A stretch of DNA of 14,982 nt from contig JAUQYW010000149.1 of assembly GCA_030587525.1 (NCBI GenBank), forward strand, positions 1-14,982, given 5' to 3'. This stretch comes from Candidatus Sigynarchaeota archaeon (lineage in GTDB: Archaea; Asgardarchaeota; Lokiarchaeia; Sigynarchaeales; Sigynarchaeaceae). The notes under the pieces are model-generated. The model did no database searches. It was given only the letters and a program-made list of their open reading frames with translations, and was not told the DNA's origin. This document shows, one piece after another, positions 5,939 to 12,887 of this stretch (the first letter of the stretch is position 1; the number at the start of each line of letters is the position of its first letter). Both the position numbers and the translations under genes were made by a program.

Positions 5939-7996
5939 TCATTCCTTGTGATTCTCGGTGATCTGGACGCCTTGACCCTTGCTCAGCTCGACGCTCGTGT
6001 CCTTCTCGTACATGTTTTCAATGAGCTCCTGGTAATGCTCGTAGATTTTCTTCCGCTTGAACTTGAGGGACGGGGTGATGTCGCCGGTTTCTTCCGTGAG
6101 CTCGTGGGGCAAGACCACGTACTTCTTGATGGCCGCGAAGGGATCGACCTGCGCATTAATCTTGTCGATGTCTTGCTGGAACAGCGCCCGGATCTCGGGC
6201 AAGTCGATGAATTTCTGGATTTCCTCGGGTTTCGCGGTCTTGAAATCGGGCATCTTGCTAGCAAGGGCGGGCATCTCCCGCGACACGTGACTCTTGAGCA
6301 TGCCGAAATTAGGCGTTATGACGGCCGAGATGAACTTCCACCCGTCGCCCTGGAGCACGAGTTGCTGGACAAATTTGGCGGTCGCGACAAGTTCTTCAAC
6401 GCTGATAGGCGGAACCTTTTTGCCCGTGCTCATGACGAAGATTTCCTTCTTGCGACCGATGATGCGCAAGTTGCCCTTCTCGTCGAATTTGCCGAGATCG
6501 CCCGTGTGGAACCAGCCATCCACGTCGATGGCTTCCTTGGTTTGCTCGGGCTTTTTCCAATAACCCTTGAACACTTGCGGGCCGCGGACAAGGATCTCGC
6601 CATCGGGGCCGAGTTTTTCCTCGGTGCCTGGCAAGGCCGGACCGACGGTCCCGTAGATGACGTCGATGGGATTGCCCACGTTGGTAACCGGCGATGTTTC
6701 CGTGAGCCCGTATCCTTCGAGGATGGTCAAACCAACGGCGCCGTAGAATCTTGCCAGTTCTATCGGGAGTGATGCACCGCCACTCAAGAAACAAAGCAGC
6801 TGGCCGCCTGTTTTTTCAAGAATCTTGTTAAACACGAGTTTGCGCGCGATTTTTAGGTTGAACGGGACCTTATCTTTTACATTTTCTGATGGTAGCGGGC
6901 CTTTCGCGAGCTCGCTGCTTTGTGCACGGAACTTACGGTCATACTGTTTACCAACCTCGACCGCCCAGTTGAAGATCTTCTTCTTGGTGGGGGAATATTC
7001 GTTGATGGTTTGCATGGCAAACGCGTAGATCTTCTCGAACACGCGTGGCACGCCGGTGAGATAATGTGGGTTGATTTCTTGCAGATCACGCGAGAGGTTG
7101 TCGATGTCCGACGCGAACGCCGTGCACATGCCGACCATGATCGGGTAGAAATGTCCCGACATGCGTTCGAAAATGTGGCTCAAAGGTAGAAACGACAAGT
7201 TCGTCATGCCCGTGAGATCCAAGCCCAAGAACCACCTGCACACGATGCAGTTCGACGCGATGTTCCAATGCGAGAGCATCGCGCCTTTCGGCATGCCTGT
7301 TGTCCCGCTCGTGTAAACGATGGTGGCAAGCGAATCCGGGTCGATCTTTTTCTCGAAACCATGAATCTCGTCTCGCAAACCAGGCTTTTCCGCGAGGAGC
7401 TTCTTACCTTTCGCCACGAATTCATCGAGCGTCGTGAACCAGTCAGGTAACTTGAACTTGGGGTCCACCTTGCGAGGGTCCTCGATCGCGATGGCAAGCC
7501 GAAGGGTGGGCACCTTGCTCTTGAGATCGATCAAGGTCTCCACATGCTCCTTTAGCTCAACGAATGCGATGGTCGTGCCCGAGTCGTTGAGCTGGTATTC
7601 GACCACTCCAGCCGCGAGTGAAGGATACGCGCATACAAGCACGGCGTTGATACCGATGACTGCCTCGTCGATGATAGCCCATTCCTCGCGCGTGTGGGAT
7701 TGCAGCGTGATCATGTTTCCGGGCTTGACACCCGTGTCGAGCAGCGCCGCGGCGATCTCGTCCACGTTGTTTGCGAATTCTTTATAGGTTTTCGTGACCC
7801 ACGTGACCGTCCCTGAAGCGGGATCCACCTTCCGCGTTTTTAATGCCGGGGCATCGGGATATTTTCTTGTCGTTTCACGGAAATGGCGCGTGAGACTTAC
7901 TTTCGCAGCATCGCTGAGATCCAATTTTTCACCGCGACTTTCCCGCGCTGCCTTTTCTTTCAAAATCATCTGTTTGACTTGTTCATAATACATCAT
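5939..7996 (-). CDS. Long-chain acyl-CoA synthetase (AMP-forming)
   Basis: The 685-residue enzyme belongs to the ANL adenylate-forming superfamily, long-chain branch. It activates fatty acids with ATP to acyl-adenylate and then acyl-CoA. Visible motifs: the phosphate-binding loop YTSGTTGMPKG (228-238), PLSHIFER (271-278), the A5 motif EGYGLTETSP (427-436), the A7 motif DGWFHTGDLG with its ribose-binding Asp (493-502), and the hinge GRKKEIFVMSTGKK (514-527). The length suits the FadD15/eukaryotic ACSL-like group (about 600-700). A strong GGAGAT lies 6 bases before the first of two ATGs, so 7996 is the start. It heads a minus-strand run with a zinc-ribbon membrane protein. In an archaeon with isoprenoid lipids, likely roles are fatty-acid breakdown or scavenging rather than membrane synthesis. 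Substrate chain length is inferred from family resemblance. Confidence 0.95.
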   Translation of the reverse strand: MMYYEQVKQMILKEKAARESRGEKLDLSDAAKVSLTRHFRETTRKYPDAPALKTRKVDPASGTVTWVTKTYKEFANNVDEIAAALLDTGVKPGNMITLQSHTREEWAIIDEAVIGINAVLVCAYPSLAAGVVEYQLNDSGTTIAFVELKEHVETLIDLKSKVPTLRLAIAIEDPRKVDPKFKLPDWFTTLDEFVAKGKKLLAEKPGLRDEIHGFEKKIDPDSLATIVYTSGTTGMPKGAMLSHWNIASNCIVCRWFLGLDLTGMTNLSFLPLSHIFERMSGHFYPIMVGMCTAFASDIDNLSRDLQEINPHYLTGVPRVFEKIYAFAMQTINEYSPTKKKIFNWAVEVGKQYDRKFRAQSSELAKGPLPSENVKDKVPFNLKIARKLVFNKILEKTGGQLLCFLSGGASLPIELARFYGAVGLTILEGYGLTETSPVTNVGNPIDVIYGTVGPALPGTEEKLGPDGEILVRGPQVFKGYWKKPEQTKEAIDVDGWFHTGDLGKFDEKGNLRIIGRKKEIFVMSTGKKVPPISVEELVATAKFVQQLVLQGDGWKFISAVITPNFGMLKSHVSREMPALASKMPDFKTAKPEEIQKFIDLPEIRALFQQDIDKINAQVDPFAAIKKYVVLPHELTEETGDITPSLKFKRKKIYEHYQELIENMYEKDTSVELSKGQGVQITENHKE

Positions 7997-8380
7997 GTTG
8001 GTATCTCCTACGTGGTGATTTTTGTTCGAAATTGCTCATTCGTCGCATTCTTTTCAAGTTCACGTGCATGTATCTGTTAGATAATACCTATTGAAACTTT
8101 AAAAAACAATGCCGCGATCGCGCCGGCATACCATTGCTGCGCATGATTTCTTTGCTGGAAATGGTAATGAAAAAACCGCTGGCGATCACGGGGAAGCTGC
8201 CAAGAATCAATGTTTATATTTCAAGGCATCATCAATGCATCTTGAACTTGTGGGATCCACGCGTGGATTCGCTTATTGAGAATCAGCGAAACGGGCATGA
8301 CGTTTCTTTTCACTAAACACAAGACATAAATGTTCAAGTCATCATCCCTTACTCGAACATATACATTTGGTGAATCGCAC
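7997..8380. promoter_or_regulatory. Divergent promoter region between acyl-CoA synthetase and TMBIM gene
   Basis: This 384-base gap holds no supported gene. On the plus strand a strong TATA-like TGTTTATATT (8211-8220) predicts a start near 8240, and a weaker ACATAAATG (about 8325-8332) lies closer to the TMBIM gene. On the minus strand, candidates for the synthetase promoter are TTTTTTAAAG (about 8090-8106) and the reverse of the 8211-8220 box. Several dyads lie here: CGCGATCGCG (8113-8122), the perfect 14-base palindrome ATCCACGCGTGGAT (8255-8268), and TTCGCT/AGCGAA with an 11-base loop (8268-8290). They could be operators, but no regulator can be named. Confidence 0.45.
8255..8268. promoter_or_regulatory. 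Perfect 14-base palindrome ATCCACGCGTGGAT
   Basis: The dyad is exact with no spacer. It lies about 15-28 bases after the transcript start predicted from the TATA-like box at 8211-8220, a position where a bound repressor would block transcription. The hairpin-capable TTCGCT/AGCGAA pair follows directly. Confidence 0.3.
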
Positions 8381-9109
8381 ATGGGGTACAACTACTACAG
8401 AAAAATAGCAGATCAAGAGCAGAACCTTGATCCGGAAACGATAAATCAAGTTATAAAATACAGTGTGCTACCGACACTGGCCTCAGGAACTTTTCTGTTT
8501 ACTATCACCATGTTCTTGACCTATATGCTGCCATATGATATAGGATCATACATTCTTGGAATGATCGCTTATTTTGCACTCACGATTCTCACGTTTGCAC
8601 TCGGTTCCGCTGGAAAAAACAACGCGGCGCTGGTTTGCTTTTATGGGATGTGCGTTGCGACTGGGCTTTTCCAGCGGATCGTGTTAGCTTGGGCGGTGGA
8701 TTACCTTGGAAGCGTGGTCGAAATGCAGCAGCTATTCACGATTGCTGTCCTTGCCGCGACGGCAGTGCTTGTGGCTATAACCATACTCGTGCGCGCTTCC
8801 CCCAAGATGTTCAGCGCCGGGTCGGGATTTATGCGCTGGGGGTTGTGGATCGCCATCTTTGGCATGGTCGGCCTCTCGATCTGGACGTTTGCGGGGCTAT
8901 TCCTCGGCAATTTCGACCTGTACTTGCTCGTGGCGTCGTTAATCGGCGTGTTCATTGCCGGCATCTACACGATATACGATATAGGAACGCTGAGGAGAAA
9001 CGTCGCCAGCGGGCGGTGGGTCTACGGAACTGCGCGAATTGCCTTGAATTACTTCATTTTAATCCTGAGAATCTTCATGCTGCTCGTTCTTGGTCGTAAG
9101 CGGCATTAA
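8381..9109 (+). CDS. Bax-inhibitor-1 (TMBIM/YccA-type) family membrane protein
   Basis: The 242-residue protein has seven predicted membrane helices (about 31-51, 56-76, 82-104, 117-137, 153-173, 179-199, 219-237) and a cytoplasmic-type N-terminus of 30 residues. Helix count, length and the closing pattern IYTIYDIGTLRR followed by ALNYFILILRIF match the Bax-inhibitor-1 superfamily, which includes calcium-leak channels such as bacterial YetJ. Asp200 matches the first Asp of the di-aspartyl pH sensor; the second is Asn223 here. A longer frame opens at ATG 8330, but GGTGA at 8369-8373, 7 bases before ATG 8381, favours the shorter form, which also drops an unlikely polar extension. It is the only plus-strand gene in the window and converges on the PilT-type ATPase. 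An ion-leak or stress role is inferred from the family. Confidence 0.75.
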   Translation: MGYNYYRKIADQEQNLDPETINQVIKYSVLPTLASGTFLFTITMFLTYMLPYDIGSYILGMIAYFALTILTFALGSAGKNNAALVCFYGMCVATGLFQRIVLAWAVDYLGSVVEMQQLFTIAVLAATAVLVAITILVRASPKMFSAGSGFMRWGLWIAIFGMVGLSIWTFAGLFLGNFDLYLLVASLIGVFIAGIYTIYDIGTLRRNVASGRWVYGTARIALNYFILILRIFMLLVLGRKRH

Positions 9110-9134
9110 AAAGAAATATTATATTTTTTCCTTA
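9107..9134. terminator. Bidirectional T-rich terminator between convergent genes
   Basis: The 22 bases between the two stop codons read AAGAAATATTATATTTTTTC plus two more bases. Each strand shows a T-tract after its own gene: ATTTTTTCC on plus, ATTTCTTTTTAA on minus. One short A/T dyad thus serves both genes. Confidence 0.6.
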
Positions 9135-10832
9135 AAGCAACTTGTAGAATATTTCCCGGGTTCTTGACAAGATGCTGTCGATTTTTTTCCCTTTTTTGCT
9201 CTTCTTTCGGACACGAATGGTACCATCCGGCCCTACGGTTGCGTAAATCAAGGGTTCCCCGCGCTTCGTGCACAGCACGGCAGACCGGCTCGCTGCCTCG
9301 GCACCGAGGACGAACTCCACGATCCCTCCCATGAAGTTGATTTCTGCCACGGGGGTTAGCTCTGACGAGAGTTTCTTGTAAGAAGGCTGCTGGACGGTTT
9401 CATCGTTGTCCACGTCGATCGGAGCCTGGATGTATGAGCGTTGTTCCCGCTTGTACCTTTTTTCTGCGGGCTTGTCAACTGGAATAACGACCACATTTTC
9501 TCCGAAGGTATATATCTCGTACAAGACCCGCCGCTTGTCAAAAAACGAGAAAACCTCGACCACGGGCCGCGCAAGGCCCTCGTCCCTGAATCCTTTCGGG
9601 ATTTTCACGACCATACGAACGCCGAGCACGTCTTTAATCTCCCCGTCGTTGATGAACACGACCGTGTCGATCACTTGAGGTAGAATGCCGAGGTCGATGC
9701 GGCTAATGAAACGTTGGATCGCATCGATCGGCGTCGACGCGTGCACGACACCGACCATGCCAACGCCGGCCTGGCGCAAATCTACGAAGATCTCGAACTC
9801 CTTGGTTCTCCGCACCTCGTCAAAAATGGTGTAATCCGGGCGCACGAGCAGCAAGAGGTCCGCATTTTTTTCCATCTCGCCCTCGACCGCGCCATATTGT
9901 GAAATGCCCGGGCTTACCTGCAAATCCCTGACGCTTTCCAGCGTCTTGACGATTTTTTGGTGAGCCGCGTAGAAATTGGCGATGGCAGAGGCAAATGTTG
10001 ACTTTCCCGCTCCTGGTGGGCCTGCAACGAGGATTCCCTCCGCTTCGGTCATGAACCGTTCAACGAGTTCCTTGGGTAAGTTGTAATGCTGCAGGTCGAA
10101 CTTGACCAGGGGTCTCGTGACCGTGATCTCGTAGTGCATGGACACCGGCGGGTGCGCGATGGCGATCCGGTACTTCCCGAACGACACCACCTTCGCGCCC
10201 TCGTAGTTGATTTCCAAAAATCCGCGGGCGTTGCCCTTCAAGGTGGTGAGGTTGATGATCTCGTTCACGAGCCGGGCAAGATCTGCCTTGCTGGATGGCT
10301 CGGTGCCGATGTCGACCAGTTGCCATGCGCCGGGCCGGCCTTTCTTTCCACGAGGCACCATCCCCTCGACCAGGTGGACGGACATGGTCTGATCATCGAA
10401 AAACGTGCCAAAGAGCGCCTCGACCGGTGCTTCCAGGTGCAGCTCTAGCAGCTGGACGTGAATACCTTCGATCTTGCACATGGTTTCCTGGACGGGATTG
10501 CAGGTGAGCAAGAGCGCGTCATTTTCCATCGCGATCTTCCGGCACGATTCGTCGATGGATATCTCTTTGCCGCGGGCCTCGATTTCCATAACGTTCATCT
10601 TGAAATCGCCCTTAGCCACGCGTTCCGTCATCGTTGCGAGGTGCTGCAGTGCAAGGATGCCGGATGGTTCCTCCTTGCCCGCGGCATACTCGACATGTGC
10701 CATTAACCCGGCATCGATCAGCACGGTCACGTTCCTCGCGTCCGGAATGGTCTTGTCGAGGAAATCCAGCACCTTGAAATTGACGATCGACGAAAGGTCT
10801 GGCACCAGGTAGGTTATCTCGCGCATATTCAT
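9132..10832 (-). CDS. Archaeal PIN-PilT-KH ATPase
   Basis: The 566-residue protein has the three-part archaeal layout: an N-terminal PIN domain (about 1-135), a PilT/VirB11-type ATPase (about 240-420), and a C-terminal KH-like RNA-binding domain (about 495-566, with GGIVEFVLG). Walker A is GPPGAGKST (271-279); the Walker B region is LLLLVRPDYTIFDEVRR (326-342), and a His box is VGVVHAST (361-368). The family is widespread in Archaea; its job is not settled, with RNA processing or RNP remodelling suggested by the PIN and KH domains. Asp12 (VPD) and Asp95 keep the PIN acidic positions, but two others look changed (His46, Asn112). The start ATG has TGACGTGA 7 bases upstream and a TATA-like GTTTTAAA near 10865-10872. 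It follows mutL by 76 bases on the same strand, so it may have its own promoter. Confidence 0.85.
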   Translation of the reverse strand: MNMREITYLVPDLSSIVNFKVLDFLDKTIPDARNVTVLIDAGLMAHVEYAAGKEEPSGILALQHLATMTERVAKGDFKMNVMEIEARGKEISIDESCRKIAMENDALLLTCNPVQETMCKIEGIHVQLLELHLEAPVEALFGTFFDDQTMSVHLVEGMVPRGKKGRPGAWQLVDIGTEPSSKADLARLVNEIINLTTLKGNARGFLEINYEGAKVVSFGKYRIAIAHPPVSMHYEITVTRPLVKFDLQHYNLPKELVERFMTEAEGILVAGPPGAGKSTFASAIANFYAAHQKIVKTLESVRDLQVSPGISQYGAVEGEMEKNADLLLLVRPDYTIFDEVRRTKEFEIFVDLRQAGVGMVGVVHASTPIDAIQRFISRIDLGILPQVIDTVVFINDGEIKDVLGVRMVVKIPKGFRDEGLARPVVEVFSFFDKRRVLYEIYTFGENVVVIPVDKPAEKRYKREQRSYIQAPIDVDNDETVQQPSYKKLSSELTPVAEINFMGGIVEFVLGAEAASRSAVLCTKRGEPLIYATVGPDGTIRVRKKSKKGKKIDSILSRTREIFYKLL

Positions 10833-10863
10833 GAGGTTCTCACGTCATTTATGCCTTCCGGTG

Positions 10864-10873
10864 CTTTAAAACG
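10864..10873 (-). promoter_or_regulatory. TATA-like box of the PIN-PilT ATPase
   Basis: GCGTTTTAAAGC on the minus strand lies between the mutL stop and the ATPase ATG. Usual spacing puts the transcript start near 10842, a leader of about 10 bases containing the GTGA ribosome-binding site. Confidence 0.35.
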
Positions 10874-10908
10874 CGCGTGGAGTCCAAAATGCGCGGAGAA
10901 ATACACCA

Positions 10909-12879
10909 TCACACGATTCGCTTGAATTCCTTGTCGAGGGACGTCGATGTCTTGATGAGAAACGTCGGGCGCCCGTGGCAGCAGTGAAACGGGTCTTCAG
11001 CTTTATCAAGATCGGCAAGAAGCCTCCATACCTGCTTTTTATCGAGAGGATCCCCGGCGCGGATGGCAGCATGGCAAGCCATGAGCTTGAGAATGTCATC
11101 TCCTATGCTGATCTTGTCCATGGAGAGCACTGCAGCGAGAAAATCCTCGATGACCTGGAAGTCCACGTTCACGTGAAAAATGAATGGAAAGCGAGTCACC
11201 ATGAACGTCGGTACGCTTTCAGCTTGGTCCCGGACGATCTCGAACCCGAGCTGTTTCAACGGTCCCAGGTTGTGCTCCAGCAGCGAGACGAGCGCCGGGG
11301 GCAATGATAGTTTCTTGGGGATGAGCATATCTTGCGAGGTGATGCCGGTTGACTTGAATTTCTTCGTGATCTTCTCGTATTCCACCCGCTCGGAGGCAGC
11401 ATGCTGGTCAACGATGACCAGGTCACCATCCGCCGACGCGAATAGCAAGTACGTGTTTTCGAGCTGAACGCCCTTGGAAAGCATCTTCAACGGGGGCAGC
11501 ACCTTGAACGTGCCAGAATCGACGTTTTCCAGGCTTGCATCCCCGCCCGAAACGTCTAGAGGCTTCCACCCTGATAATTTCGCTGCCGGCACCGGGATGG
11601 CACCCAGGGGTGGACCCTGGCATTGCCCGGGCATTTCAGCGCCGAGTTCTTGTTTAAAATCGTCTTCCGCTTCCAGGATGTTCTCGGGCACCTTGTCGGT
11701 GGCTTCCTCGATGATCTCGTCGAAGCTCTTGGTCCGCCTCGGCATATAACGCGGCCGGCCCGGGCTTGCTTGGCTCGCTCCAACGGAATCCTGGCGCGAA
11801 TAGGCGACAGTCTTGCCACCTGAGGTAGATTGACTTGCGCCACCTGCGTGATCATCCAAGGATGTCGAGGTTGATGGTACTCGGTATTTTTGAACCTTCT
11901 CGTCGAGCTTGGCCCGCACCCACGCCTCGATCTTTGCAAGCATTTCATCCTCGTTGCTGAACTTGATTTCCTTTTTCGTGGGATGGATATTTACATCGAT
12001 CAATGATGGTGTTATATCGAGAAAGAGCACGTAAAACGGGTACCGGCCTTTCATGAGCCGGGTCTCGTACGCGTTCTCGATGGCTTTTGCAACGTCGGCT
12101 GAATACACATAACGGTTATTCACGAAGAGGGAAGATTGCATCCGGGAACTACGCGTGATGTCGGGCGTCGCGATGAAGCCATGCAGCGAGAAATCGGGAG
12201 CTTTCTCGCTGATTTCCAGCATGTTCGACGCGTGTTCGCTGCCGTAGATCGAGACGATCTTGTTCAAGAGCAATCCCTTGCTCGGTGGCGCGTCCAAAAC
12301 CAGCCGCCCGTCGTGGAACAGCTTGATATCGATGTCGTGGCATGCGAGGGCGTACCGCGTGACGATGTCGGAGATGTGGGAGAACTCGACGGCGTCATTT
12401 TTCAAGAACTTTCGTCGCACGGGCACGTTGAAGAACAAGTTTTTCACGACCATGGTGGTTCCCACCGGGCACGCGACGTCCGTGTCCTCGAGAATCTTGT
12501 CGTCCTCCATAACCACCATTTTTCCGACATCGTGAGCTTTCGTCCGGGTCGTGATCTCGACATGGGCAACGGCCTTGATGCTTGCCAGGGCCTCCCCGCG
12601 AAAGCCGAGGGTTGCAAGGTTGTAGATATCATTAAACTCGTGAATCTTTGACGTGGTGTGGCGCTCGAACGCGAAGATGGCCTCATCCGGTTCTATTCCC
12701 GACCCGTTATCGATGACCTTGATCGACTTCGTGCCAGCTGCCTCGACGTGGATCTGGATGCGATCCGCCCCCGCGTCGATCGAGTTTTCCAGCAGTTCCT
12801 TCACGACGCTTGCTGGCCTGTCAATGACCTCCCCCGCCGCGATCTTTTCATAATCCTTGATCTTTTGGATCTTGCCCAT
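10909..12879 (-). CDS. mutL: DNA mismatch repair protein MutL (endonuclease-type)
   Basis: The 656-residue protein has the GHKL ATPase at its N-terminus: ELLENSIDAGA (28-38), DNGSGI (57-62), LGFRGEALASI (91-101), and a transducer domain ending with HPTKKEIKF (299-307). A low-complexity Ser/Gly and acidic linker spans about 330-450. The C-terminal domain has the endonuclease metal-binding motif DQHAASERVEYE (491-502, D-Q-H-A-x2-E-x4-E), ACHAAIRAGD (601-610) and CCHGRPT (633-639). MutL is recruited by MutS at a mismatch and nicks the strand to be removed; the intact motif suggests MutH is not needed. ATG 12879 is preferred over GTG 12891 because GTGAT lies 7 bases before it; that site overlaps the stop codon of the upstream gene, suggesting translational coupling. 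The mutS/mutL pair in archaea is usually attributed to transfer from bacteria. Confidence 0.96.
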   Translation of the reverse strand: MGKIQKIKDYEKIAAGEVIDRPASVVKELLENSIDAGADRIQIHVEAAGTKSIKVIDNGSGIEPDEAIFAFERHTTSKIHEFNDIYNLATLGFRGEALASIKAVAHVEITTRTKAHDVGKMVVMEDDKILEDTDVACPVGTTMVVKNLFFNVPVRRKFLKNDAVEFSHISDIVTRYALACHDIDIKLFHDGRLVLDAPPSKGLLLNKIVSIYGSEHASNMLEISEKAPDFSLHGFIATPDITRSSRMQSSLFVNNRYVYSADVAKAIENAYETRLMKGRYPFYVLFLDITPSLIDVNIHPTKKEIKFSNEDEMLAKIEAWVRAKLDEKVQKYRVPSTSTSLDDHAGGASQSTSGGKTVAYSRQDSVGASQASPGRPRYMPRRTKSFDEIIEEATDKVPENILEAEDDFKQELGAEMPGQCQGPPLGAIPVPAAKLSGWKPLDVSGGDASLENVDSGTFKVLPPLKMLSKGVQLENTYLLFASADGDLVIVDQHAASERVEYEKITKKFKSTGITSQDMLIPKKLSLPPALVSLLEHNLGPLKQLGFEIVRDQAESVPTFMVTRFPFIFHVNVDFQVIEDFLAAVLSMDKISIGDDILKLMACHAAIRAGDPLDKKQVWRLLADLDKAEDPFHCCHGRPTFLIKTSTSLDKEFKRIV

Positions 12880-12887
12880 ATGAGCAA

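Noticed and set aside
5894..6772. Plus-strand ORF of 292 codons opposite the acyl-CoA synthetase
   Set aside because: Antisense to a clear enzyme; it arises from GC-rich third positions on the other strand and has no recognisable domain.
8129..8166. TACCATT/AATGGTA inverted repeat with a 24-base loop
   Set aside because: Seven-base arms with a long loop in a 380-base gap are expected by chance.
8134..8316. Plus-strand 60-codon ORF in the divergent promoter region
   Set aside because: It contains the best TATA-like box and a palindrome, has no ribosome-binding site and no coding bias.
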